NCBI GenBank assembly: GCA_036897095.1
Contig: JAYMSP010000380.1
Span: 1 to 54,895, forward strand
Reading direction: 5' to 3'
Length of the DNA: 54,895 bases
Source of the DNA: Plantago elongata
Lineage: Eukaryota > Streptophyta > Magnoliopsida > Lamiales > Plantaginaceae
In this document: positions 42,003 to 54,446 of the stretch, piece after piece
How the letters are laid out: each line of letters starts with the position of its first letter
Position numbering within the stretch: position 1 is the stretch's first letter
The notes under the pieces: generated by a model
Databases searched by the model: none
Told to the model about the DNA's origin: nothing
Seen by the model: the letters and a program-made list of their open reading frames with translations, nothing else
Made by a program: the position numbers and the translations under genes

Positions 42003-42530
42003 TTTTTTACTCTGCATCTTCCTCGTAAGTTGAAACCAAACGAGATATAATTAAAATATGTATTTATTATTTTATTCACACTCTTGCATACTGTATTATC
42101 TAATTAATTACTTTACTCATTCGTATCTATACTTTACAGAGGGGGTAATGGTGTATGAAATTATGTGAAGTTGTTAAATTTTACAAGTGTTGAAGCCATG
42201 TGAAAGTAAAACATGTAAATTTTTAATGATCAAACATCATAATCACGGACAATCTCTGTATGTGATTTTCTTCTCCTTTACTCTGCATTTTCCTCGAAAG
42301 TTGAAATCAAACGAGATATAAATGAAATGTATATTTTTTATTTTATTCACACCCTTTTATATTGTAGTATTAATTGTTTGTATATATAATTTTCATAGGG
42401 CTAATGGTATATGAGATTATGTAAAGTTTCGTTGTTAAATTTTATAAGTATATAAAGTCATGTGAAAGTAAAATAGGTAAAGTTTTTAATGATAAAACAT
42501 CATGATAATGTGATTTTCCTCTTAAAATCA
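42003..42530 (+). repeat. Diverged 271-bp tandem duplication
   Basis: TTTACTCTGCAT starts at 42006 and 42277. Similarity continues through AAACGAGATATAA, TTTTATTCACAC, GGTAATGG-like and CATGTGAAAGTAAAA, ending near 42244 and 42520. Many substitutions and small indels show it is old. No ORF. Confidence 0.75.
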
Positions 42531-43510
42531 CATGAAAGAAACTATTGCGCAATCGACCTTTTCCTATGCTTGTCTTTTTAAAGATCTTTTCATGTGTGAT
42601 GTTAATGACATTATTGTACTTTAGTTGGTCTAGCTAGTCTTAACTTAAAGTAGTAGTACGTAGTTTTCCAGCTTCACGTTAAAGGAAATCCATCACGTGT
42701 TACTATCAAAATTGACGGGCAAGCACATGACGATAATCAATAACTATTGAACCATACACCAATTAATAAATCACTTCATTAATACTTCTACAAGTCAATT
42801 AAATATTTAATTCTATCCAAACTCATCTTTACTCGTAAGGTGCATTATCGTTGCTTGAGAATAATTGATCATTGAATTTTCAAGTTGAAGAATATTTGCA
42901 ATTATGAAGATACTGATACACGAAATATGTTATTTGAATGGATATTTTTCAATTCAAATCGATTCTCAATCAGTTACTGAGATAATATGAATTTGATTTG
43001 CACACTTATATATCTATATGTGGCTCAGAACTCTGACCATTTCCTTATATATGATTAGAGTTGTAAAGTAGTGGTCTCTTCATAATTCCATTAGTGAAAA
43101 ATTATAAAGTACCAATGTAGTTAATTACAAGTGACTTGTATATTTATTATGAGAAGAGAATATTATCAAACAAATCATAATACAACATGTATTATATATA
43201 TTAATCACCTGAATTTTCTCTTTAATAATCCGTAGAATTATGTATATGTAATAAACAAAATTAGACCAAATGAGTTAGCTAGAGAAATGGTCATTAATCA
43301 AAAGTCCGCTATATATAATATATAGTTAATACCGGATATAGGATTTTTTATTTGTCAAAAGTGTATTGCCCCGCCCCTAATCCACGTATCATGGATCTCT
43401 TTCTCTAATTCTACTTATGGGCTAGTTATTAATTGAAATAACTATACAATTAAATAATTAGTCAGATATAAGATTCATTATTGGGTAAATGTGTTAAATG
43501 AATGAGAACA

Positions 43511-43718
43511 AATTGTGATATTGAATACATGTTGGTTTAACTTGCCATACAACTTGGTCCGGTTAGTGATCATCGCACATTATAATTATCATATCAACAT
43601 ATGTTAAATAGTTAATCGTATTATGTTATAATCTTATAAGTTCGATTTTAATTTTAGTAAAGTGGCGTTATCAATTATTGAAATTGTGATATTAAATACA
43701 TGTTGGTTTAACTTGCCA
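43511..43718 (+). repeat. 37-bp direct repeat pair, 171 bases apart
   Basis: AATTGTGATATT(G/A)AATACA followed by TGTTGGTTTAACTTGCCA occurs at 43511-43547 and 43682-43718 with one or two differences. The spacing could mark a short insertion between target-like copies or an old duplication. Confidence 0.75.
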
Positions 43719-44019
43719 GAGTCTCTAATTTTATAAACAATTCAAGAAGTATTAACGTAACGAATAAATCGCGGTGATGACGCAACGAATATGTATGTGA
43801 GCCTAAAAGTAGTTAAAAGTTAAGTAAGGGAAAAGGCACGCCATTGATGAATATATGATACCTTAATTAGTTAATCAATCCTGGTAAAGATTAAATCTCA
43901 TTTTTTTCGCTATCTGCTTCTATTTATTGTTCATCACAAAATCTCTGTTTCTGTTTTCTTTTTCATATGTAGATATAGTCGGATAATTATGTGTATAAAT
44001 GTTGATGTATAGTTAATTA

Positions 44020-44087
44020 ATATATATATATATGTATACCAGATTGTTTGGTTGGTTGGTCTGTTGAATATATATATATATATATAA
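44020..44087 (+). repeat. Two (AT)n microsatellites before the CLC gene
   Basis: (AT)7 at 44020-44033 and (AT)10 at 44068-44087. The second ends ten bases before the CLC start codon, so it is probably inside the 5' UTR. Confidence 0.85.
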
Positions 44088-44096
44088 GCAGGAAGT

Positions 44097-47000
44097 ATGG
44101 ATTATCGAGATGACGATGGTCGAAATCATCGTGAGGGAGTGGATATAGAGAACGATGGAGAGGATTTTTTCGGACGAACGGCTTCGTGTTCGGAGCCATT
44201 GCTGCATAACCGGAGCAGGATCAACACCACCTCTCAGATTGCCCTTGTTGGTGCCAAAGTTTGCCCCATTGAAAGTCTTGATTATGAGTAAGGATTTTTT
44301 CCATCTCTCGTCTTGTTGATGAATTAAGGAGTTGATTTTTAGATATGTTTTGTTTTGATAGAAAGTTAGAAACCTACGGAATTGTGTTTTTAATGGGGTT
44401 GAAAACTCTAGCTAGTGTGGGACTCTGGGGGGAAGTTTGAATTGTACGCCCATCTTCACGGTAGGAGTGGGGCCTACGGCTACGGTGGGAGCGAGGAACA
44501 TGTGGGTCGTTACTCGTTAGGGTGTGAACAGGATCAATCTAGAGGCTAAGGCAAGAGCATGCAAGTGGGGCACACACCCTACGAGTGGGAGGGCGGGGTA
44601 GTGTTGACATGACCCCCTCATGGTGTGGAGGGGGTAATACTCGAGTCTCACGGAATAGCATGCAAGCTACTTTAGCCGAGTAATTCACTTATGGTGACAA
44701 GTTACTGTTCGTTCCCTTGGAGTTTGAAGTTTTTATATGTTTTCCTCAAATTTACCATTGTACATTCTATTCTAGCACCATAGTATGTGCTTACAGAATG
44801 AAAATCAGCTAGTTTTGTTCAAAGTTAAAAAAACGGGTCTGAGCCTGTTATGTGATTTTGATTCCGCATATTTTGAGGAATGGAGAAGAAGTCTAGCATC
44901 TGCATCTTCTCCATGTCTTGATCATTGGCCCTTGTAGCGTATTTTAGTTGCATTGTCAAATTACTAATGCAATTTGGTTCGTTTACATTGCAGGATTATT
45001 GAGAATGAACTCATCAAGCATGACTGGAGGTCTAGGAAGAAGTCTCAGATTATTCAGTATATTTTCCTCAAGTGGACACTTGCACTCCTAATCGGATTAC
45101 TCACCGGTATTGTTGGCTTCTGTAACAACCTTGCAGTTGAAAACATTGCTGGTTCCAAACTTCTGTTAGTAAGCAAGATGATGTTTCAGGGAAAGTAAGC
45201 CATCCAGCTGACTGTTGAATATAATGGCTCTGACTTTATTGTTAAGACTGATGAGTTCTTGTTGCTTAAATTTGGAAAGAAGAGTTATGTGTTCTGATTT
45301 TGAACCGATGCAGGTATTTACAGGCATTTTTCACATATGTCGGTTGTAACATGATCCTGGCGATCGCTGCAGCAGCTCTGTGTGCATACATTGCCCCTGC
45401 TGCTGCTGGTTCTGGTATACCTGAAGTGAAAGCATACCTTAATGGTGTTGATGCTCATTCCATTCTGGCCCCAAGTACCTTATTCGTGAAGGTTCGTAAG
45501 CATTACTGTCATGCTCCAAGCAGTGTACTTCCCCTATTTTCGAAAACTTCAGATTATTATTTAAGTGACAAAATGATTAGTGTTTGCAAATGGTGCTAGA
45601 AACTGATGTAATACAGAATAAGCTGGAAGAATCAGTAAGTTCGGTGATTTTTTAAATCTGATTCATACAGATTATCTCAACTGGATCAGAAATAGTCAGT
45701 TTTGCTGCTTTTGCAAAATTTAAACATAATTTATAGTGATTCTACTTCAGAAAAGCTATAACCAGTTTTTAATAATCACTTTCAGACAATTCACAGTTAC
45801 TGCTTGTTATTGTAGATTCTTGGTTCTATATTTGGAGTTGCTGCTGGATTTGTTGTTGGTAAGGAAGGGCCAATGGTACATACCGGTGCTTGCATAGCCA
45901 ATTTACTTGGGCAAGGAGGCTCGCGCAAGTATCATTTGACCTGGAAGTGGCTCAGATTCTTTAAAAATGATAGAGATCGAAGGGATTTGATTACTTGTGG
46001 AGCAGCTGCTGGTGTGGCTGCTGCTTTCCGTGCTCCTGTTGGTGGTGTTCTTTTTGCACTTGAAGAAGCAGCCTCATGGTACTTTTCCAATTCGTTTGTG
46101 TCGTACGTACATGAACCTTGAACTACTCTTCGATAGAAGAGTACATATATATTTCAATATCTGAAATCTGTCACCTTGATGACTTTATCCAAGGTGGCGA
46201 AGCGCTCTTCTATGGAGGACTTTTTTCACGACAGCAGTTGTAGCTGTCGTGTTGAGAACTTCCATACAATTTTGTCGCAGTGGCAAATGTGGGCTATTCG
46301 GGCAAGGAGGTTTGATCATGTTCGATGTAAATTCCGCGTCCCCTACAATCAACACACTTGATCTGCTTGCTGTTATATTAATCGGAGTTCTTGGAGGCCT
46401 TCTTGGCAGCCTTTACAATTACCTTGTTGACAAGGTTCTGAGAACATATGCCCTCATTAACGAGTAAGCTCATCGACCCTTGTCTTATTTTGTAAATCTC
46501 CTTGTTCCTTATTCTTGTTTTTTGCTCAACTCCTACTCAACTCATTTCTGTAGGAAAGGTCCTGCTTTCAAAGTCCTGCTTGTCATCGGTATTTCACTTC
46601 TGACTTCGTGTTGTGCATATGGCCTTCCTTGGTTAGTGCATTGCACCCCATGCCCCCTTGGTTCCGCTGAACCCTGCCCTACCGAGGATCGTGCTGGAAA
46701 CTACAAAAGCTTCCAGTGTCCGCCAGGACATTACAACGATCTTGCCTCTCTTTTCCTTAACCCGAATGATGATGCCATTCGCAACCTTTTTAGCTCTGAA
46801 AACAGAGATGAATTCCGCATCAGCACACTGCTCACCTTCTTTGTTGCCATATACTCCCTCGGTATCATCACTTATGGAATAGCTGTGCCTTCTGGCCTAT
46901 TTATTCCTGTTATACTTGCTGGAGCCTCATATGGCCGCTTAGTCGGTAAACTCTTGGGCACAATATCAGGAATAGATGTCGGCCTCTTTGGCCTTCTTGG

Positions 47001-48004
47001 AGCAGCTTCCTTTCTCGGTGGAACCATGAGAATGACAGTTTCACTCTGTGTCATACTGTTGGAACTAACAAACAATCTATTGATGCTCCCTCTAGTGATG
47101 CTAGTACTTCTCATTTCTAAAACGGTGGCCGACTGTTTCAACAAGGGCGTATATGACCAAATCGTAGAGATGAAGGGTTTGCCCTTCTTAGAAGCCCATG
47201 CAGCACCGTACATGAAGCATTTGGTAGCTGGAGACGTCTGTTCCGGTCCTTTAATGACGTTCTCTGGGGTTGAGAAAGTTGGCAATATATATCACGTACT
47301 AAACTACACTCGCCACAATGCATTTCCTGTAATCAATGAGCCCCCATTCACAGAAGCACCAGAGCTGTGTGGGCTGGTTCTGAGGTCTCATCTACTTGTG
47401 TTGCTGAAAGGAAAGACATTTACGAAAAATAGTGTTCAGTCAGGTTCGGAACTTCTAAAAAAGTTTCATGCTTTCGACTTTGCCAAGGCAGGACTTGGAA
47501 AGGGGCTTAAAGTTGAAGATTTGGTTCTTACTGATGAGGAGATGGAGATGTATGTTGATCTCCATCCGATTACTAATACATCTCCGTACACTGTGATAGA
47601 GACAATGTCTCTTGCCAAAGCTGCTCTCCTCTTCCGGGAGCTTGGCCTCAGACACTTGTGCGTTATTCCAAAGACACCTGCGGTAAGAGCATCAACTCTT
47701 TCTTCCTTTTTTTTCACAAATTACAATCAGATTCAGAGCCTGAAATTCACAAACACTGGAATATAATTGCTACTTTTACATTCATAGCATGTTTGCAAGC
47801 ATTTAGATGAATCTAAACTAAAACGTTTATGTGTATCACAAATAGATCAGGCTCTGCTAGGTATCTTAGGTTTGGGAACTTTCTGACATAGCTTATGTTC
47901 TGTTTCATTACTTGTAGCGGCCACCAATCGTTGGGATCTTGACGAGGCATGACTTTATGCCTGAGCATGTTTTGGGACTCTACCCACAGTTTGCTCACAA
48001 GTAA
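44097..48004 (+). CDS. CLC-c: Vacuolar CLC-type anion/proton exchanger, CLC-c-like
   Basis: A tonoplast or endomembrane anion/H+ antiporter. Seven exons in continuous phase: 44097-44287, 44994-45194, 45314-45491, 45816-46078, 46194-46463, 46554-47682 and 47918-48004. They give 772 residues, close to Arabidopsis CLC-c. The selectivity filter is GSGIP with Ser164; nitrate-selective CLC-a has Pro there, so chloride preference is expected. The gating glutamate is Glu207 (GKEGPMVHTG) and the proton glutamate Glu274 (FALEEAASWW). CLC-g lacks the gating Glu, which favours CLC-c. Further core: GILLG-type helices, PSGLFIPVILAGASYGRLVG and LGGTMRMTVSL. Two C-terminal CBS-domain stretches end RPPIVGILTRHDFMPEHVLG. 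Intron 1 holds a GC-rich insert. The start is preceded by an (AT)n run and a plausible TATA at 43994. The gene converges on the DUF482 gene. Confidence 0.94.
44400..44690. other. GC-rich insert inside CLC intron 1
   Basis: Nearly 300 bases are clearly richer in G and C, with many GTGGG and CTACG words, than the AT-rich intron around them. They are bounded by GTGTGGGACTCT near 44415 and GAGTCTCACGG near 44645, which are roughly inverted. No ORF was seen. The base composition and ends suggest a non-autonomous insertion, but no family or target duplication could be fixed. Confidence 0.45.
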
Positions 48005-48705
48005 GCATGTGTTGTTGTCATGCTGCCAGAGGAGGTATATGCAATTATACTCGCCACATCCGTGCTAACTGGCACGATATGAGGCGTCGCTTCTGATATT
48101 CATCTGTAAAATATTTCACTTTTATCAAAGGAATGAGCATGAGGTAGAGCAAGCATTGAACTCCTGCAAATATATTGTTCATATTGACAAGTCTGTGCTT
48201 TTCGTCAATGAAACATAGCAGAGTACCGTCTGCAGAGTTGCAATCTTGCTCCAGTTTTAAATTGTTCACATTTTTTTTATCCCTCGCATATTGACATCCT
48301 CACATTTTTCTCCTTTCCTTTATTATTCAAGGAGTAAAGCAGTAAAGTTGGATTTAGATATCTATATAGAATATGGTACATTAACATCTATTGGCTTTGC
48401 TTCTCTCTGGGGTTAAATGCTTACAAATCTTTGTATACAACATGTACGGTTTACAAGGCTGGTTCAATTTACAGTACACATGTAACTATGAATCGACTTT
48501 ATCGACAAACCATCCAAGGGATTCTCCAACTAGGGATCTACAGTATACAATATCATCCATTCCGCCAATCCAGCACTGATCAGCAGGTTCTATGTACAGC
48601 AGGAAGATCATCTTCCTAGGCCAATGCCCGAAGATATCGGGCAAATTAATTTCTTACCTGAAACTGAACTCTTTGCTTCTTTGGTTAACAGTAGGTCATA
48701 CTTGA
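48005..48705. other. Shared 3' region of convergent CLC and DUF482 genes
   Basis: 701 bases lie between two convergent stop codons. It is most likely 3' UTRs and a short spacer. Short ORFs here have no family resemblance. Confidence 0.5.
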
Positions 48706-51700
48706 TCACTCCAGGAGAACATTTTCTTTGAAAGGACCAGATTCTTGTAGAACCTTCATAACATGTTCAAGCTGTGAAAAGATTCAATGAACACCAATTA
48801 GCACACAAACAATTAAATGCATAAATGCAGAAGCTAAGTTGATGCCAAAAAGTCCACAGTAGAAAGACTAAAACGGCTGTATGAAAAATCTACACAACAA
48901 CTTGAAGTAAAAAATACACCACACATTTGAAGTAAAACATCTAAAGATTAACAACTATACACCTGAGCTTTTTAGGAGAGCAAAAAAAAAAAAATACACC
49001 TGAGCTTTTTCTCGTTCCAAGAAGTTGGATATGACACTCCTAAAGTCTGCATCAACAATATAATGGCAGCTGTAAGTTGTAACTGGAAGATATCCCCTCT
49101 CAATTTTGTGTTCACCTTGGGCTCCAGCCTCCACCTTGTCCAGTTTATGCTCAATTGCTGCTTCTATTGCCTGTGCGATCATTGTAAGAGTTGAAGAAGT
49201 CATCAACAAAACAATGTGTAACTTTCACATGCAGCAAGACTTGGAGCCACTTTATGTATTACATAAATGACTTCCATTTGTATGTATTTAACTATCTGTG
49301 CAAATAAATTTACGCACAAACATACACATTGCAGTATCTAGATGAATTCTGGAAAGCACAAGTGCCACATTTCTCAAGGCAAACATGAAAGATGAGTGAT
49401 TTGTACTAATCTACTTTGCTAGATAAAAATGAAATGACTTAATAATTATATGAACCTAGCTACTAGATGGTCTCTGAGATATAAAACTACTGTAAGTGCT
49501 ACCTGATAATAGCAGGCTTCAAAATGTAAGCTAGGGTAAAACGAATTGGGGAGGCAACCCCATAACCTCCCATATAATGTGTTTCCCCCAATAAGATTAA
49601 GGGCTCCAGCGACGAGTTCACCCTCCTCTTCTGCAGCAACAAGTAGCACCTGATCACCCATCTTTGACGCCATATGGTGGAAGAAATCCCTCGTTAGGTA
49701 AGCAGTGCCCCACCTAAAGACACAACAGTGGTAAATGGAGTAATTTACAAGATCCGTAGGACTTTTGTAAAGATTCAAGATATATAACTCATGTAAAACT
49801 GTTTCTTTCTTTTCTGGAAGATGATTCTTTAAAATAATCAACCGGACTTGAGTTACAGTGCAGACTTAACTTGTTATCTGTCGTATTCCTATAGAATTCG
49901 TAGAATTTGTCCCAGTGCTTAGCCTGCCAGCATAAATAGAAAATTTAGAAAGCTAATTAACTATAAAGAAATGGTGGATTATCAGGAATTTGTACTATTA
50001 AGAAAAGTTTTCCCTTGGCAGCATTACTGTCATATACACCACCTAAACAAGGATCACGTACCTTAATTTCATACCCTCTTAGACGTCGCATCGTCAAATT
50101 TTGGGCAGAAATCTGAAAGACAAACAACACACAATTAGTAGCTGATTTTTCTTGTGGAGCATCCCAGCTTACACCTCATTCAAACAACAGAACATGGTGA
50201 TGGTTATTATGTAATAAAATAAAATCATCCTCAACCAGAACCAACCACCTCACTGCTCTATGGGGGGAAAAAAAACAACTTTTCAAGAAAGTGCAGGGGA
50301 ACTTTAGAAACTTTGTTATAATTATGCTTTTTGATGTGAAAATCAGTTCCAAGCCCCCTTTACCTCTCAAACACTTGCAGGTGCAGGCATCGTGAACAAA
50401 GCAAAGCATACTTGAATACTCAAAGTGCAAAATCAAGAAATAAAAACTTAACTCTCACAGAGAGAAGCTTTAGCCAAACAGTACCTTCTTGCGCTCCTGA
50501 CGAATCCTATGCCTTTTTCTTTGTTTCATATCCATCAGGAAATCATCGAAACTGTGCATAATGAATTGCATCAGTATTTACAAGAAAGCCCTTCCAATTC
50601 AGAAGTAGTACTTTCATACGAGAAAGTGCCATAGAGTATCTTTCGCTGTATTAAGAAATCATGTTTCAACATTTCACATTATTTTTCATATATTCTCCCT
50701 AGTGAAACTGAAGAAGAACTACCCTGCTACTTGATTAATACCCAAGTTATACTGCATTTCAATCCAGATAAGTGACCGAATCACCTGCCTTCCATAATTA
50801 CGATTTTTCCAGTGATACTGCATCCCGATTCTCTGTAGAAAACCTTTTTTCTTTAATTTCTCCCACTCATCTGCAGTGGGGAAAGTGATGTGCAGTGACG
50901 AAACCTGAAACTGGGAAAACAAGAATCTGCTGCTGTTAACAAACAAACAACAACACTGCTTCATGAACTAGAACTTCAAGTAGGCAAAACCTACATATAC
51001 ATAAAAGTCTACATACACATAGGAGGTAAATCAATCATAAACTTGTTATGGCGGTGAGTGGAGAGATGCAGTAATGACTTTGACATAGACCACAGGTAAT
51101 CACTCATTGGATTGTTGCTAGTATACAAACCGGATGGTAAGCGTGATCCAATTATATGAGAAGAGTGAAACCAATGCATTTGAACAAAATAATGATCTTC
51201 TAAACTGTGGAGGTGACTTTTGTACATTATCAAATTTCATCTGGAATATATGGTTGGCAACAATAGGTGACTTGTCATCCACAATATAAGATAGAAATGT
51301 GAAAGTTGTTTTAAGTTCTTTCAAGTCCAGCATCTTGTGCCTCAAGAGGAGAAGCAAAAAAAAAAAAAAAGAATAAAATTGAAACAATTTTCTGCACACA
51401 GTAGATATTTCATAAATATATTTTAAGCAAGCAAGTTGCCAGAATTTTTTTTCAAGAACAATGTGATTACCTCAATTGCCAGTGCCATTAATGCAGAGAC
51501 TAAAATATCAAAGACCTGATCTCTGTATTCTGTATTGCGGACTAAAATCCTGGGGCCAGTAACTGGAGTAAAAGGCACACTGCATTGCAATTTTGGATAA
51601 TATCTTGCTCCATAGGTGTAATAGGCATCTGCCCATGAATGATCGAACACATACTCACCATAAGAATGGCTGCACAAGTTCAATAGAAGATGGCCAAGTA

Positions 51701-53463
51701 CATGTATATAAGAATTGTCTTCCATAAATCTTTGAAGCAAGTGCAGTGTCTTTGCATTTTGCATGCGACTTGAGCTTTGTTCTTAAATACTAAAAAAAGT
51801 TATTAAGAAAGAGGAAGAAGAAAGAGACAGTATATGTATAAGTTCCCAAAGTACAGGACAAACCTTTTCAGATATAGAGGAACCACTCCTAACACGTTAT
51901 CGCAGTCATCTCGCGCAACAATATGCTGCGGGGCCCATCCTGTTTCCTGGAAGGACATAAGGAATAATCATTTAAATTATAAGATTTTAAAAAATTACAC
52001 ACTAAGGCCCTTAGATTTCTTTATACAAGTGAGATGGCCTCATGACTTTTTCCCTAGAGTGTGAGATTCTACTAGTTACAGAAATTGCAAAATCGTGTTA
52101 AGATTATTAATGGCACTAGTCTTCAATACTACGATGTTAATGGTCCAGTGCATTGAAGAACATTAACAAGGAAGAAATGTAAGTTGGGGAAGAAATTGAC
52201 AAATATCCAATTATTAAAATTGATCCTATTTCTCTTTTGGAATCTAATTTGCTTAATCATGTGAGACATCTAGAGGACAGCACGATACATTTCACAAGGA
52301 TCCAAATCATAGAATTATAACAGATAGGAACCCGGAAAGATGGGTGGTGGAGAGAACATTTAACTGTCTTATGTTAGGCGATGTATGCTTGGAACATTGC
52401 ATGCATGACAAGTTTTTCTACATTTTCCAAAAGGACATTAGGATATAGTAGTACTATACCAGTATACCTTCAATTTGGATTGTTGGTCTATACAAATTAC
52501 AGGAGCATGATTTAAGAAATAGTATGCCTTAGAAATTGCTGCTCCACTAAAGCTATGTTCATAACCATGTTGACTCTCCCATAAGCAATAGATTAACACG
52601 TTTTTGAGCCAAGAATGAAGAAGCAATGATATCTCACCCTCACTGCACAGCCTGTCTCTTCCAGGCTTGAAAGAAACCCATGGGCAAGAAATGGATTAAA
52701 GTCTGAACCTGTCACATCATTAGTGCAAGCATCCCACTCATGAGACGTTACCTCTGAGATTGACGAAATTACTGAAACTGATACAGTTCTGGATTTCTCA
52801 ACATTTGTAGAATCCACCTGATACAGAAAAAAGCAGTTGAAATTAACAAAGCTTTATCAGATTACAATGTCAACATCAAAATCCAAATAGGGACCATACG
52901 CCACTAACTTGTGTTCCTAATTCCGCCAAACTGAAGTTCCCGAGAGATAACTCAACTTTTGCTGGCTCCTCAGCCTTCTTCTGCCCCCAGAATATGGCTC
53001 TTACGCTAAATCCCGAAAATGTATTAGGCGTGCACCTTCTATATCGTCCCATTTTCTGTAATGACAGGCAGGTAAAAACTCTAAAGCATGCCAAGCTACT
53101 CCTTAGTAATTAGTATAATGATTCAGCTGCCTAATGCCGATTCTTTTCTTCGAAATTAGGAAGCTAAATATAGATATCTATCCCTCTGAAATCCAGTCAT
53201 AAATCAACCAAAGCAAGTTCATCAAAGAAAATCGTGCGTAGGAAGCAGCTAATCTATGCATAGGTTACCCCTAAAGCTTCATGAACTGATTACATGTTAA
53301 GCTCCGTTAACGAAATCGATAATCAACTAAATTCTACATAACTGCCAAAAATTAGAACAGAGGTTACTAAAAAGTGTAGTTGAAGGTGAAATGGTGAGAA
53401 ACTTACAGTATGAACCAAACCATGGCCAAGAAATGGAGCAGAAGCAGCCACTGCAACTGCCAT
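48706..53463 (-). CDS. FemAB/GNAT-like protein (DUF482, plastid-type)
   Basis: Related to bacterial 'peptidoglycan biosynthesis/recognition' GNAT-fold proteins; plant function unknown. Twelve exons on the minus strand keep phase: 53463-53407, 53055-52909, 52817-52638, 51946-51864, 51669-51471, 50904-50789, 50551-50485, 50112-50062, 49923-49871, 49713-49503, 49170-49000 and 48771-48706. They give 466 residues. The first 60 or so are Ser/Arg/Ala-rich with few acids until KKAEEPAK, compatible with a chloroplast transit peptide. The mature part contains NPFLAHGFLSSLEETG, GWAPQHIVARDDCDNVLGVV, YGEYVFDHSWADAY, YPKLQCSVPFTPVTGPR, FLMDMKQRKRHRIRQERKK, LTRDFFHHMASK and LYGRLWGC. The intron after 50789 uses a GC donor, because a GT donor breaks the frame. 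A duplicated splice-donor sequence lies after exon 11. It is divergent from the LUC7-like gene. Confidence 0.9.
48958..49013 (-). repeat. Direct repeat duplicating a 5' splice site
   Basis: CACCTGAGCTTTTT occurs at about 48960 and 48998, separated by a short stretch with an A13 run. On the minus strand, each copy reads AAAAAGCTCAG followed by GTGTAT, so the donor of DUF482 exon 11 (exon end 49000) is present twice, about 38 bases apart. Use of the second donor would read through TTTTT codons and add residues. Confidence 0.75.
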
Positions 53464-54446
53464 GGCAATTCGAAAACGAGATTTACTCTTTTCTTTCTCT
53501 CTCTGAATATCGACTCCAAATTATTTGGAGTTTGTGTTGTTTTTCAGTTAGAGGGGAAAAGGTGAGAGATAAAGAGATATTTAATTGGATGGATTTTTAC
53601 AGCCATAAATTCCACTCCACGCCCTCCCCATTTTCTTTCAAATTTGTGTTTTATCTTTCATCCAACTCCATTTTCGAACAAATCACATTTTTATCCATAT
53701 ATTAAAATGCATAATGTCACAATTTAAATTTAAACGTCCAACTTATTTTTTAAAAAAATCATTCATAAACTTATTTCTATCTTTTTCATTTTTACACTTT
53801 AACAAAAGTTTGATACATTCGGAATGCTTTACCATGACGTGCACCACGATCGAGAATATACTAAATTTTTTAAAATTACATCGATTTAATCCTGATTAAT
53901 GTATAATGCATTACAATGATACACCATGCCTCCTTGCAAGTTGTAACTTGTAGCCACCTGCAAAAGAACATCGTACAACTCAATAAGGATGAATATAATG
54001 CATCTAAGTTGAAAGATTAATTTGATTATAATACTATAAAGACAAACTTTTTAAATTAAAATTTTCCTTTTCACTTTACAGTTAATTAATATTCGCATCT
54101 AAGTTGCTCACTTTTTTCATTATTAATATTTCATAAGTACACGGTATATTTAAAAGGTGAATTCCTTATAATTTCGACACTGACCGGTCAATTGTATTTG
54201 ATTTTGAGCACAAATTACTCTTAAATTATAATGAGAAATAATTTAATTACATCACTATCGATGAAGAAGGTGAGCACCTTATGTGCAAATATCCATTAGA
54301 AGTGGAAAATGAAAATGGAAAACCTGATTTTGAACGTTTGCCTAATTGCCTTCATACATTCGTAATTCGTCCACTCACTCAGTCACACACTGTAGAGAAA
54401 GAGGAAGAAAAAGGAAGTCCAGACCCTAGCGGAAGAGTCGAGAACG
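53464..54446. other. Divergent promoter region, DUF482 and LUC7-like genes
   Basis: 983 bases between two divergent start codons. The right end (about 54370-54446) is purine-rich (GAGAAAGAGGAAGAAAAAGG) and is likely the LUC7-like 5' UTR. The open frame starting at 54281 overlaps this leader and is not a gene. The centre (53700-54250) is AT-rich with no features seen. Confidence 0.5.

Larger units (their letters stand above)
40130..44096. other. 4-kb AT-rich intergenic gap
   Basis: No gene is supported. Bases 40130-40680 are probably the promoter and 5' UTR of the GT14 gene. The remainder holds a Stowaway-like MITE, an old tandem duplication, a short direct repeat pair and AT microsatellites (listed separately). 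TATAAAT at 43994-44000, about 100 bases before the CLC start codon, is a candidate TATA box. Confidence 0.5.
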
